From: Cycas panzhihuaensis
Taxonomy: Eukaryota > Cycadophyta
Direction of reading: 5' to 3'
DNA: 64,000 nucleotides
Assembly: GCA_023213395.1 (NCBI GenBank)
Contig: CM041465.1
Span: 2,418,001 to 2,482,000 of the forward strand
A program made the translations under genes and the position numbers. The first letter of the stretch is position 1. Every line of letters starts with the position of its first letter. Under the pieces are notes generated by a model. The model was not told the DNA's origin. It saw only the letters and a program-made list of their open reading frames with translations, and made no database searches. Shown one piece after another: positions 45,430 to 57,640 of this stretch.

Positions 45430-47664
45430 ATAAAGGGGAGTGGTCTCAAGTATCTGAATTACCTTCTTTCCCTTGTTGCGGGATCGTGAAGGTGAAGGAG
45501 CACGGCGGTCAGGGGAACGTGAGGAGGATGATGAATCTCGTACACCCTTCCCTCTATTGTGCGAAGGGTGAGAATCAGGGGATCTACCCCAGTTCTGGTT
45601 GTTTCTTTGTTGAGTGTTATGATCACGCTCCCCATATTTGGGGAATAGATCCTTATGAACAAGTTGATCGAGATTGGGCCTCGAGGCCCATCTGGGAGAC
45701 GAATCACGTGGTGGGGCATCATGAGGGTGTTACACCCGACAATGTGAGTCATCATGGAAACATTCCTCGTGGACAGAGCACCACTTCTTCTCAAGTAAAG
45801 GATCGGCTTTCCTTGCTTAAGAAGGTTGGGTACTACCCCCTTTGGCGGGAGTGGCTTGAGAAGCCTGTTGAATTTATTTGTTGGAGGTTGGCGATGAAGG
45901 GGCTTCGAGTTTAATCTCCTTCATCGTACGCTCAAATGAGCATATGGCAGAAGTAAAGGGGTCTAAAGTCCTCTTAATTGGGTAAGAAGTAGACCTAGTG
46001 GGTTGCAAAGGTTTAGTTTCCTTAGCTGAGGGAGGTGTCTCATGACATTATGAGGGCTTGAGAGGCCTCTTGAGTCTGGCTTGGATCTCAATAGCCTCTA
46101 ACGCTAAGCATTTCATGATCGTGGAGTCGCACATGGTTTCCCCCATTTTGAGGACTTCCACATGTACTTCAGGGCAAAGTGCATTAACAAAAAGGTCTCT
46201 CTTCAGCTGCTCATGCAATGTAACCTTAGTGGAGTAAATAAGGTCATGGAATCATCTTACAAAGTCATGATTCATTTCATCGTGGCCTTGTTTGAGTGAA
46301 AGGAGAGATTTTATTCCGCTCTCAAATGGACGGGTTGCATCAAAGTAGTTGATGAATTTGTCCACCAATTACTAGAATGAAAAGACAGAGTGGGCAGGGA
46401 GGTGACAAAACTATTTAAGGGTATCATCTTGGAAAGATCGTGGAAACAATTTCATTAAGATATGGTCGTAAACCCAGTAGTCTATACACACCATAGAAAA
46501 ACTACGTATATATTCAGCTGGGTCTTGCGATGAAGTTCCATCAAATTTGGGAACTTTAGGAGGGTGAGGCAATAGATTAGTTCTTAATACCTCAATGGAT
46601 AGTGGCGTCGATCTATAATCCATGAAGGGACGTGCCCTTACATGAGTCGTAGGGTTGATAAACAACAATGAGCAAGGAATAGATGGGGGCGGTAAACCCA
46701 TCCCTCCTTGGGGAAACACCCCTTGTTGGAAGGGGGCTTGAGGATAAACACCTTGGAAGGGAGCTAGGTTCCCTTGTGAAGGTGTAGCAAATGAAGTCAT
46801 GCCAGACAGTGGGAATGGAGGGTGTGGGACCAGATTTTGCCCATATGGGCCACCTGTAGGTGGTGCAACCCCATATAGGTGTAGCGGGTCCATCCCATAA
46901 GCTGGAAGGTGGTTCCCATTATCCTGCCCCCAAGGTTAAGATGCATAACCTCGGGGTAAGTAAAGGGAAGGACCACTAGATAGGTTTTGAATATATGCAA
47001 AAGTAGGTCCCATGTAGTTAGTGGCAGTAGTACTAGTAGGACCTCTAAGCCTACTAGGGAATGTATGTGCCACGTTTGGGTGTGGCATATTTGCTTGGAT
47101 TGGAAAAGGTATGCTAACCCCAAGCTAGGGAAAAGACATGCCACGAACGGGTCCTAAAGAACTAGGACCATGACTAGGAATAGAGAGTGCGACACTTGTC
47201 CCCAAAGTCGATGTAGAAACAGAGTGGGATAAGTGCGTAAGAACAGAAGGATCCCTTGCCATGGGAGGTGCAGGTGCAGATGAAGAAGGCGCTCTACCAC
47301 ACAAAGCCTCTTCAAACCACCTGGGACGTGCTTGAAGATGAGTCACTTGAAAGTACTCGCTGATAGCTTCAATCACATCAGCGGGAGGGGTATCTTCGTA
47401 ACCATAAGAGGTAGATGGGACCTCGAATGACGGAGACCCCTAAGGGTGCTCCTCATAAGAATCACCAATCAGATGATGAATCTTGTGAAAAGATGAGCCT
47501 TCTACTGCTTGAACAGAAGGATGGATGTCAGAGGGATTAGGCTGGTCACCGAAGTAATAAATGGGATCATCACCCTCTTCGGTGGATCCTAGGATGGGCA
47601 CGGAAAACTCTTGAGTTCCTGAGACTAAGGTGTGGTAAGCCCAGTTGGAATGATAGCCCTCCAT
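45430..47664 (-). pseudogene. Tat element gag
   Basis: Start ATG at 47664 (MEGYHSNWAYHTLV). The first 400 codons are Pro/Gly/Ser-rich (GVYPQAPFQQGVFPQGGMGL). The capsid domain reads KVPKFDGTSSQDPAEYIRSFSMVC and HILMKLFPRSFQDDTLKW (46411-46500), continuing to about 46050 through frameshifts. A zinc-knuckle-like WCSVHEECFHDDSHC follows near 45750, then an Arg/Ser-rich basic part (45459-45600). Open pieces are 47440-47664, 47125-47376, 46411-46893 and 45459-45794. Confidence 0.85.
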
Positions 47665-47905
47665 TGTCGAATTAGAATCCGATGATGGAAGGGAGCGATA
47701 CGAAGAGTCTTCTAATAATGGCAGTAGACCTCATAAATAATGCGAGAAACGTCGCATGCAATGCCTTTACAAAAGTTGTTAGAAGAGAGCAAAGGGTATG
47801 AAGCACGCTTTGGGGGCTGCCTAACAAAAAAGAAAGTCAAGAAGATCACCTAAAAGCAATAGCACCAACAGGAAGAGAGGCAAGACTAGCTCCCTTATTG
47901 GCAAG
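47665..47905 (-). other. Tat element leader
   Basis: 240 bp between PBS and the gag ATG. No gene seen. Confidence 0.6.
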
Positions 47906-47923
47906 TCCCCAGTATGGTCGCCA
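47906..47923 (-). other. Tat element primer binding site
   Basis: Reverse complement TGGCGACCATACTGGGGA, one base from the 5' LTR. This TGGCG...GGGGA type separates it from the iMet-primed elements in the window. Confidence 0.88.
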
Positions 47924-47924
47924 G

Positions 47925-50514
47925 TGAAAACGCGTCTACGGGGTGGTCTCCTATGTTTTAGTAAGATGTGGCTAACTAAGATGTAGTCAGGCTATGAGTG
48001 GGATCTAACGGTAAGAAAAACACCATGCAGGGTGTCTGTGTGCCAGAGCACAGATTCAAGACCTACAAATGGCACCCAATTGCCTTTGGGCAATCTTTGG
48101 AGAAGGACGTAAGGTGAGGCCTTGGGTCATCCCAAAAGAAGAGGCCCTCCTACCCCTTGGGTGGCCGGGAAGAGGAAGAGGGATCCTAAAGAGTCGTGCC
48201 TTCTCAAGAGAGGGAGAAGGTGATGTGTAAGAAAATGTGTATAGTGTGATGTCCTATATGTGGGCTAGGTGGGGAGGTGAGGAACGGATGACTCACACCC
48301 AGAAAACCTACCTACACGTGATATAAATAACTATAAATAAAAGAGATGCATAGATGCAAAGATGAGTTCTTTTTCCTTTTTTTCGTTTCTTATGTGTTTT
48401 AACATGCAAACATATGCGTAAAAGAAAGCACTGCAGGAAAGGACAAAAAGAAGAAGAATACCTAGAAATGTAGTGTGGTTGGAGTGTTGCAACCTTTGAT
48501 TCTTTGCATGCTCTCCCACTCAAACTTATCACACAGGTGATGGACTAGCCAGCGATAGTTGCCATGAGCAGTCAAGGGGCTACTTTACCTTCCCCAAACG
48601 TGCAAAAAATAAGGCAACACAAAGAACGGCAAAAGGGAATAAAGAAATACTACTAACAAGAGGCTAACCTGTCAAGAAGTTCACCTCGTGCATATTTTCG
48701 TTACCGCAAAGCCTGCCAATCACAACATGAGAGTTTCTCCCTCCCAGAAGAGGGGATGCCAAATATACCTAATATATGTATATGTAAATACAAAAAATTA
48801 ATAGCAAATTAAGTCAAAGAAATGTTGCACACTACTCCAAAACTCTAAGCAAAACTCAAGCAAGTAGCAGCACCAAACGATATCCAAAATGAAGGATTTA
48901 GCCTCAAAATGGCCAACTCACCCATAGGTATCTCCACGTAGCCTCGAGGGAGGGAAAAATAAAGTGTACTGGCTGTATGAGACAACAAACAAGAGAGGAA
49001 ATAGACCAGCAAAATGATATACAAGCAAACCCAAGAGACGAAGTGATATGGATAACAAATCGTCAAGTTGGGATGAGCTAAGGGTCATAGACCAACTGGG
49101 AAGGGTTTTGGGGCTTATGTAGTGCCCAAAACAAGCAAGTGCAAGTCTAAAACCAGCATGGCAACGGGCTGCCAATGCTATTTCAGATCTGGAAATAGGC
49201 TCTCAAAATCCCTAGCCCAGCTCCAAGGGAGGCATGAGGTGAAAGAGGAAGGAAGGAAAGGGTTTGGACCCTTGGGGAGAAGGCCAATAAGGGGACTGAT
49301 CTAGTCTTTCTCCCTTCACCCGTCCTTGTGTAACCCTCTTGCATAACCACCTTGAAGTGAACTTGCAGGAAATGAGAGAGGGAGCACTACAAAATAGGGA
49401 GCAATGGGTAAGCTCCTAGAGGGTGCATAAAAGGGAAGAGAAAAACATGAATCTTAGAGAAACATTGGAGAGGTACCTTGTAGTAGGAAGTATGAGCTTG
49501 TTCCTGCCAGAAATTAGGAAGAGAAGGATGTGTTTGACGGGCTTTTCAGGCCTGGGCTGAAGAGGAGGCAAACATGGGGAGCACAACTAAGATCTTAGAA
49601 CTTTGGAGCTTACTTTGAAGAGTTGTTATGAGTATTCCTTTCTCCATGATGTAGACCTGCAAAGAGAGGGCCTGAGCTATTGGAGCAAGGCCTGAGACAC
49701 AGCTGGTATCCCTGTGGAAGGAGCACTAGAGCCAAAGAGCAGATCTTCTGACAACCTTGGAGAGAGAGCTAGAGTAGTGCCAAAAAAATGAATGGAGAAG
49801 AGAACCAAATGATTTACCTTTTGCGTTTTATATTCCCCCTAACCCTAAACGAGCATTTAGGGTTACGGGGGGATGAGTAGGCGCGGATGCCATGTGGCAG
49901 TTCTACGAAAAAAGCGGGAACTGCCACGACTATTTAAAAAAATAATTTTAAATAGTCGCACCGCAGAAAACTTTACGGTACCGTGGTAAATATCGTGGTA
50001 CCACTATGTTTACAGTGGTGCGGGCTGTGCTAAAATTAGAGGCGAAATAGGGCCTAAAGCCAAACAGAGGGTATGTTGAAATTTGGGTAGGTCGGAAATT
50101 CTGCCTGTGGTGACAAGTGGCCAGAAGAGAGAAACAGGTCTCAATGGGGGTCCTATCACACTTGGAAAGGGAATCAAGGTAGAGACAGGATGTGTTAGTG
50201 TGGACGAAACGTGACCAACAATGGTGCTCGAGGAGCTATGGAGATGTTATGGGCAGCTGAGTGCTATATGGGGTGCATGACTCACTGAGGAGTACCCCCA
50301 AGGTGGGTCGTCATAGGCTGAGTGGTGTGCGATAGGCACCAGCAACGTGATCAAGCAAGAAAGTAATGTGATCACGCAAATGATAGGCAAGCATACGTCA
50401 AGTAATACACTAAGCAACCTCGACCAAGCAAAAGTGAGGATGGGAGTGAGAAACATATACCTGAGCTTACCTGAGTCGACTTGTCCTAAATCCATTACCA
50501 GTAACTGGGAAACA
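47925..50514 (-). repeat. Tat element 5' LTR
   Basis: 2,590 bp, TGAAAACGC...GGGAAACA, followed by gggtc TSD. Confidence 0.95.
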
Positions 50515-50519
50515 GGGTC
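50515..50519. repeat. Target site duplication of Tat element, right copy (gggtc)
   Basis: Matches 33995-33999. Confidence 0.93.
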
Positions 50520-51250
50520 CATAGGTAACATCACTAGTCAAGCATCTTCTAATTGAAACTTAGTTAGAAGATCGTTGGTGTATTTTTCTTGTGAGATGAA
50601 AATTTTTACATTCTTTCGTATTACTTCAATTCCCAATTAATATTTCATTAAACTAAGGTCAAATAATTCGAACATTTTTTCAAGGTCCTTTTTTAGCTAG
50701 CTTATTGCCTGTTCACTATTACCCATTACTAGCGTGTCATCCACAAAGATTATCACATAAGTGACTTTATCCTTATGGCACTTAATGAACAACATTACAT
50801 CAATATCTTGATAGTCACAAACCTCATATCCAAGTTGCCTCATCCTTTCAGACAACTTGGCAAACCAAGCGCGAGGGGCTTGTTTAAGGCCATACAAGGG
50901 CTTCTGAGCCTCCAAACCTTATGCTCTTGATCTTCGATCTTACATCCTTCTGGCTGAGCCATGTAAATTTTTTCTTGAAGATCTCTATTGAGAAACATGG
51001 TCTTAATATCGAGTTGGTGGATTTTCCAACCCTGTTGAGTAGCCAGGGCCACAAGAGTTCTAATTATAGGCCACTTAGTTGTAGGTACAAAGACTTTAGT
51101 GTAGTCGATGCCTTCCCTTTGTGTAAATCCTTTAGCTACCAACCTGGCCTATGTTTTTCAAGGGTGCCGTCTAATCTATATTTGTTTTTGAACACCCATT
51201 TATTTTGAACTACCTTTCTGCCAAGTGATAGATCAACAAGCTCCCATATA
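50520..51250 (-). pseudogene. Copia-2 reverse transcriptase, main part
   Basis: 50840-51142 and 50697-50915 overlap in two frames (one frameshift near 50900). Motifs: [66 protein letters not shown], and catalytic VIIFVDDTLVMGNS with VDD intact. It is cut at 50520 by the Tat element. Confidence 0.9.
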
Positions 51251-51414
51251 CCATTCTTGATAAGAGATTAGTACTTTTCGTTCCTAGCATTTCTCTAAGC
51301 TGTATGCTTTACAGCTTCTTAGTGCGTTAAGGGCTCTTCATTAAGAGTAAGGTGCAATTCTACTAGTTCAAGCTCAGTATATAATGATTCCTGCATCCTT
51401 GCTCTATGGGCACT

Positions 51415-51705
51415 TCAAATGCCAGTTTTGCCCACCTCATCTGGTCGTATGTCCTTATTGAGCTGGCGAGCTTCTCGAGATCCTCGAGTTGGGAATGATG
51501 TCCTCATTTCCCTAACTTCTTGGTTCTTATCATATTCGTTAAAATGATTATTTTGTGAGGAGGATGTTGATGTGCCTGAGGAAGATGGTCCTTCTACCAC
51601 TATTTTGCCTTTACCAACTAAAGGTGGAGAGGGTGGTTTTTCTATAATGTCTTTGCCTTTGTCAACTATGTTATCTTCAAAAGATGGTGCTGGATGTACA
51701 CTCAT
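51415..51705 (-). pseudogene. Copia-2 integrase-RT linker
   Basis: 96 codons, Ser/Pro/Gly-rich (PPSPPLVGKGKIVVEGPSSSGTST), the variable linker between copia integrase and RT. No catalytic motif. Confidence 0.65.
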
Positions 51706-51885
51706 TGGTTAGAGTCACAACTTGTATCCTCCAAGGCTCTATTGTCAGCTTCCAACATTTGGAGTAATTTATGTCTATCCCCCCCCCCACCCCAAATTTT
51801 GGAATCTGAACATCATACTTGATAATATTATTGTAGCAGTGTGAGGGTACTATGGAGTCTAATTTAAGTAACTGATCCTATGTCT

Positions 51886-52720
51886 CTATAAAAACAACAT
51901 CTCTGGTAATAATGATTTTTCATTGTAAAGGTATGAAGACCTTATACCCTTTCTTATCCATAGGGTATCCAACAAAGATGCCTTTAAGTGCCCTTGGTTG
52001 GAGTTTATTTTGATATGCATCCAGAATGTGGGCATAGCATGTACAGCCAAAATTTTTAAAGTAATAAACAATGGGGGCTTGTCCTGACCACTTTTTATTA
52101 GGTGATTGTACTTCCTTTGATGGGCTAACAATATTGATATAATAAACAGCTGTCCAGATTGCTTCAACCCATAGATAGGCAGGTATATTTTTATATATTA
52201 ACATAGCACGAGCCATGTTCGTGATTGTCCTATTCATACGCTTAACAACTCTATTTTGTTGTGGGGTACCTACTACTGTTATTTGATGCTTGATGCCATT
52301 GTCTCGAAGATAGCTTTCAAACTCATGTGAGGTATATTCACCACCCTTATGAGTTTGAAGACATTTGAGTTAATAACTTGACTCTTTTTCAGTGAGGGCT
52401 TTGAATTCCTTGAATATACAGAATGCTTCATCTTTCTTGTGTAGAAAAGCTAGCCATACTTTTCTAGTGAAATCATCAATGAAAGAGATGTAATATAGCT
52501 TGCCCTTCAGTGAAGGAATAGGCATTGGCCCGCACAAATCAGAGTGTACCAATTATAATGGATGGCTCGATTTCCACTGACTTTTGGGAAAGGGTTGTTG
52601 ATGAGATTTGGTAATGATACAAGCTTCACATTTAAAGGGCTTAGAGGAAAACTTTGGAAGGTTTAGAAGAGTGTTAGAAAGATCTTTAAGTCTATCAATG
52701 TGAACATGGCCCATGCGAGC
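51886..52720 (-). pseudogene. Copia-2 integrase
   Basis: 52370-52552: VHSDLCGPMPIPSLKGKLYYISFIDDFTRKVWLAF, core with catalytic D. 51920-52237: MNRTITNMARAMLIYKNIPAYLWVEAI, FKNFGCTCYAHI, LKGIFVGYPMDKKGYKV. The zinc region lies upstream to about 52720 in decayed form. Between 52238 and 52369 frame and stops change. Confidence 0.9.
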
Positions 52721-52975
52721 ATGCCAAAGAGCTTATGGTGACAACGATAAATGGGTTAAGATGGAATTAAATACAAATTCTTCATCAGCACAAGGGTTTT
52801 GGGCACAATGGGCTTTAGAATATGGAGAGTCATTCAGTTGAAAGAGTTTTCTAGAGAGATGTCTAATCAAAACCACCTGATTAGTTGGAGGGTTAATGAC
52901 CTTGAGAGTCTAGTCATTTCTAGTTACACTCACATCAAATCCATGAGAAACAAGTGTGGATAAAGAGAGTAGGTT

Positions 52976-53230
52976 TTATTTGAGACTGGGTATGTATAAG
53001 ACATCAAGCAATGTAAAATCTTCTGAGCCTAGGAGTTTCAGGCGAATGTTGCTAATTCCTTCAACAGGTTGTTGTGATTTATTAGCCATGTGAATAACTC
53101 CATGAACATTTGAGTCAAATGTTTGATATAGACTGTTATTGCATGTTATATGTTGAGTTACTCCTGTGTCCATGATCCACTGTCCATCAATTGCAGCCAC
53201 ACTATTGGCAATTCCAATAGGGCTTAGCAT
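52976..53230 (-). pseudogene. Copia-2 protease
   Basis: 84 codons with WIMDTGVTQHITCN; the D-T-G triplet is intact. LLDVLYIPSLK at the end leads to integrase. Confidence 0.88.
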
Positions 53231-53287
53231 TGGTGAAGGAAATTCACGAGTGATATATCCACACCGAGCTTCAAAGTATCTCTTTGG

Positions 53288-53812
53288 TTAGTTAATAGCA
53301 TTTGATGTTGAAGATCCCTCAATTCTTTGAATGTGTACTTGTATAAAACCTACACCACTAAAGGATTCTTCACAAGTTTCTTTAACATTGTGAGCTCCAT
53401 GTTTTGGTTGGAACTTGGCCAACTTATAAGTCAAAGTTCTGCAATCTTTTGCTAAGTGTCCTTTATGATTACACTGATCACACATAATAGTTTGATTACT
53501 AGTCCCTAAAGAAGTACTGGTTTGGCCTGACTGTCTTGCTCTTTGTTGAGGTGGCTCTTGGCCTTGAAATTGTCGAGGTTTTGATTGAGGGTTTGATTGA
53601 CCTTGTGGATGATTTCCCATATTTCTTCCTCTTCCTCTTGCTTGGTTATTTCCTCTATCACAAGAGGGACCTTGATTTTTTATGTAGTAAACTTCTTCAT
53701 CTACCTGAAAGGCTGCATCTAGAAGAGAGTTAAAGGTTACAAAGTTTGTAGCAAAGGTCTTGTCAAATTCTATGAACTTCTTGGCAAGTGCTTCGAAGTT
53801 GAGTCTCTTCAA
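53288..53812 (-). pseudogene. Copia-2 gag C-terminus with zinc knuckle
   Basis: 174 codons. A Gln/Arg/Gly-rich basic linker is followed by CDQCNHKGHLAKDC (C-x2-C-x4-H-x4-C, near residue 122). Confidence 0.9.
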
Positions 53813-53939
53813 TGTTCCACTAGATTGAAGACTTCCAAGAAAGTTTTTATAATCGGGGACATGTAAATATGACTAGATCAAAAATATCCAAGTGATGCAT
53901 TGGGTCTTAAAGTCTTTATCAATTGCCTATTTGATTGGT

Positions 53940-54379
53940 CGAAGGAGATTTATTGTCTCATGAGCTCTTCCCTTCTACATTTTTAATTTGTTCATTTTTA
54001 AAACAAGATGAACAAATTCTAAATCTAACTTTGTATCAAAGTTCTTTCTAAGAACTTCTAGGACCTTCCAGGCTGTATCATGTTCCTCTTCATTTATTAA
54101 GTTGTGCAAGGAGTGATTAATAACCAATAAAATTCCTACACAAATCTTTTCATCATCTATCTCCCATTGTAGTTTAGCTATAGCATCTATAGGAGTTGTT
54201 AGGGTGGACCTACTGGAAGCAGCTATTGTAGCCATTGCTGGTATGCTAGGTGTAGGCTATAAGTGAGCTCTCCAAAGGCCTTCATATTTTGTAGCATTTT
54301 TAATTTCAGTGTACCATATATCCCAATTTTCTTTGCCTTTCAATATGCAGTTAACATTTTTCTTAAATTGACATGACAT
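53940..54379 (-). pseudogene. Copia-2 gag N-terminus
   Basis: The start is taken as ATG 54379 (MSCQFKKNVNCILKGKENWDIWYTEIKNATKYEGLW), matching the copia gag opening. The frame that begins at 54493 adds a hydrophobic, unlikely N-terminus. 53975-54235 continues with LQWEIDDEKICVGILLVINHSL, DTAWKVLEVLRKNFD. One stop lies between. Confidence 0.85.
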
Positions 54380-56323
54380 GGTGATGATGAAGAAGTAGAA
54401 AAGATGATAGAAGTATGTGTCACTGACACGTGTGGCTAGTACACCTGGTGCAGTAGGGATGTAGAAATAATTATTATAATGAGAAGCAAGCAATGATTAA
54501 CTATTTTTCAATAATTATATAAAAAAATGAATATAAGTAATGATGCAAGAATGAGGCCTAATGTAGAGTTGGCAAAGAGTAGTGATGTGTTATGCCACTA
54601 ACCTCTCACTTATATCCAAATGTAGGTGAGGTTTTGATGCCTAAGGCTTCTAGTATACGATTAGGGCCTTCACCCGTGATACCTGCACTTGCGTTTGGTG
54701 ATGAAATCCAAGTCACAGTGGAGCCCAGGTACTCCCAGTCCTCACTTAGTTCCCCAACGAGCAGCTATATACCTCCTCTGAAGAGTCAAACGGTACTACA
54801 TATCCCACGGCTATGATAGATATTATAATGGTTTAATTTTAATCTTGCATTAGGGTTTTTAGTTTTCCCAGGTGGTTATCAGGATTATCCCTAATTAGAG
54901 GCTGTAGGTATGGCTAACCTGTCCCTCCACCACTATTCTAGTTAAGACTAGGCCCAGTATAAAACTCACACCTCCCTTAGGGCCTAAACTTCAGCCAAAC
55001 TTGGTCTATTTCAACCAAAGTGAGTGTGTGCACAAGTCAAGAACTGGTAGTATAGATCGTATGGATGAGATTCCATTTAGGAATAGTGTAAGATGTTTCT
55101 GTATAACTGAAAATTAAAATAGAAAGTTGCCAAATGTGCTTGCTTACTTTTCGTGCTTGCTTTATTGTTGTTGCTGCTTTTATGATGCTTTGTTATTATT
55201 ACTACTTTTGTGATGCTTTATGCTATGTGTGCAAATAGAAAAAGCATGCTAGATTTAGTAGGAGAACCAGATGTTACTTCTGATCCAAGGTTTCCCTTAC
55301 TTTAGTACAATGTTTCTAAATATGATTTTAGAAGTTTTGATACAAAAGCCACAATGGGATAAAAATTGAATCAACTTGCCACTAAAATGATGATTTTTCT
55401 AAATCTATATGCATGTTATTTTGCCCTATTTTGTGATTTTTTCACAAAATTTACAAATAATGATAAATGGGCAAATTTTTTAAAAATTACAAATATGAAG
55501 TCCTAAATAATTAAATCTAAATTTATGATAGAAGGAAAAAGTGTTCATAATATATTTTTTGATAGATTTATGAAATTAGATTTCAGAAAAGGCATAAAAA
55601 TGTTTCTGCATGAAAAAGCACCAAAGTAAAATCATGCCAAATCAACTATCTCAGAATCTAGACTTCAATATGTCAAAAGTTATGTTTTGGCATGTACATT
55701 AACTTTCCCTTATACACCATCTATAAAATCTACCAAAACATTACCCGAAATGCCCTTGTAAGGTCCTTTGTGGGGTTGAGTAGGCAAAATCAGCAACCAT
55801 GAGAAAACTGCATAGATCTCACTAACCAGTGGATGAAATTTGATGAGATTTATCTTAAACTAATCTTAAGACATAAATCTGCCAGATCCCTTAATAAAAC
55901 TTTCATATGTTTAGATTATAATTAGAGGATTTCATTAGGAAAAGTGCTTTAAATTATTTATCTACAAAATTTACCCTTTTATCATAGCCAAAACTCATTG
56001 TTTCATACTAAATATGACATTTCTCTAGAAGACAAAAATGATCCTCTAAAGATGCCCTTTCATGCCACATTTCATTAAATTCTGAGATGGTTAAATTTTT
56101 ATGAAAATTTGGGCCTTTAATGCTTCTGGGACTGCTTCAAAAACCTGTATTATTCACCTATAAATTTCTTCACACATGGAAAAAGTATTAACATATAAAA
56201 TACTATAATTTTAAGCTCTCAAAATGTTAAAAAATAATGAATGCACTCTCAATACTTCATATTAAATGTGAAGGAGAGGTAAAATGACTCCATGCAAGTG
56301 GAATGTAGTGAATAGATCACCTT
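54380..56323 (-). other. Copia-2 leader, no gene seen
   Basis: 1.9 kb between PBS and gag, AT-rich except 54590-55080. The plus-strand ORF 54592-54816 has no recognisable domain. Confidence 0.6.
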
Positions 56324-56338
56324 CTAGCTTTGATACCA
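56324..56338 (-). other. Copia-2 primer binding site
   Basis: Reverse complement TGGTATCAAAGCTAG, iMet type, two bases from the LTR. Confidence 0.9.
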
Positions 56339-56340
56339 CA

Positions 56341-56652
56341 TGAAGGAATGATGGATCTAGGAGATAAATCACTCACATACACACAATGGCAATGGAGAAT
56401 GAAAAAGAAGATGAAACAAGATATGAGAGCAAGCTTGGAGGTGAGAATGAATAATGACTTCCTCCTTGAGATTTTACCTTTTATTATTGAGGGTGAGTAT
56501 TAGGGTTAGGATTTTCCCACCTAATGACATGAACTCGAAATTACATCTAAATGCACATAAAGTGCATTTTATTAAGAGACTAATGCTAATAATATATCCT
56601 AAGGGCATATAATTAATCTACATAAATGACCTTGATACATTAACCTCTTTCA
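56341..56652 (-). repeat. Copia-2 5' LTR
   Basis: 312 bp, matching 32753-33064. Confidence 0.94.
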
Positions 56653-56657
56653 TGCAT
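56653..56657. repeat. Target site duplication of Copia-2, right copy (tgcat)
   Basis: One transition from tacat at 32748-32752. Confidence 0.78.
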
Positions 56658-57640
56658 CATCTCAAGGACCATAATGATACCATCTATGATCTATCTTCCT
56701 TTAACAAACCCATCATGGTTCGTACTAATGACTGAAGGGAGAATCTCCTTCAGCCTATTTACTAGGATCTTAGCTAAGATTTTTTACTTTACATTACACA
56801 AGTTGATGGGCCTAAAGTCCTCCATTCTCTTAGCTTCATCCTTTTTTAGGATTAGGACCAGGAAAGTGGCCTGCCAATCTCCATGAATCTTCCTATTCTC
56901 ACAGAAGTCTTTCACAACTTCCATGAGGTCATCTTTAATGATGTCCCAGTATTCCTTATAGAAGATGGAGGAACTCGTCAGGGCTAGGAACTTTATCCTT
57001 CTTCATACCAAAAATTGCTTTCCTCACCTCTTCCATTGAGAAAGGTGATTCTAACCTTTTATTCATATCCGTTCTAACCTTTTTTAAGATTAATATGAGT
57101 ATCTCCTTCCTGGATTCCTCGTTTGAACAACCCAGTTCCTTAAAGAGTTCATAAAAATACTCAACTGCAACAACTTTCATAGCTTCCTAGTCTAATATCT
57201 CCTCCCCATCCTTATTGATTAGAGCTTTGATTTGATCGCAAGCTCTGTGCTTTAACATTGTTATATGGAAGAATTTCATATTCCTATCTCCTTCTACAAG
57301 CCACAAAGCTCTAGATTTTTACTTCTAAAACATTTCCTCCTTAGCTAAGATACCTTCCAGCTTGGAGAGAAGACCCCTTTAAGTCTGATCTAAAATAGAA
57401 GTCCTTACTTCCTCCTGAATCTGCACCTCAATATCCTTTAATGCCTCCAATGTCTAGTTCTTTATATCGAAAATATCCCCATGGGTTATCTTATTCTATG
57501 CCTTAACTTGATGCTTTACCTAATTCAATTTTTTAACAATCGAAGCATCGCACATCCTTATATAGGAGTTTGCCATCATTCAATTATTAGATTATACAAA
57601 CCTAAATCCTTTGTCCATATCAATTCAAAGTGAAAAGGAA
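56658..57640 (-). pseudogene. LINE reverse transcriptase, N-terminal part of ORF2
   Basis: 56956-57180 reads AVEYFYELFKELG, LESPFSMEEVRKAIFGMKKDKVPSPDEF, the GMKxDKxPGPDGF motif of plant L1 RT. Toward 56658 the frame reads GRLKEILPSVISTNHDGFVKG in pieces. Toward 57400 it gives the segment between endonuclease and RT. Confidence 0.85.

Larger units (their letters stand above)
34000..50514 (-). mobile_element. Tat/Ogre-like Ty3/gypsy element with antisense gene
   Basis: 16,515 bp with 2.6-kb direct LTRs, 5-bp TSD and a PBS reading TGGCGACCATACTGGGGA on the element strand, the TGGCG...GGGGA type of Tat/Athila elements. Minus-strand order is gag, protease, RT, RNase H, integrase, then an antisense gene, then an archaic RNase H next to the 3' LTR. 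Higher GC than its hosts. LTRs are about 90-92% identical in two samples (about 33 of 315 and 25 of 330 differences), nearly all transitions. Coding is interrupted, but catalytic motifs are mostly retained. Confidence 0.94.
32753..56652 (-). mobile_element. Copia-2: Ty1/copia element inserted in the LINE, split by the Tat element
   Basis: 312-bp direct LTRs, primer binding site at 56324-56338, polypurine tract at 33065. Without the Tat insertion it is about 7.4 kb. Minus-strand domain order is gag, CCHC, protease, integrase, RT, RNase H. The LTRs differ at about 18 of 312 positions by hand count (about 94% identity). Confidence 0.94.

Noticed and set aside
45486-45914. 142-codon plus-strand ORF
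   Set aside because: Shadow of the Tat gag C-terminus (minus strand).
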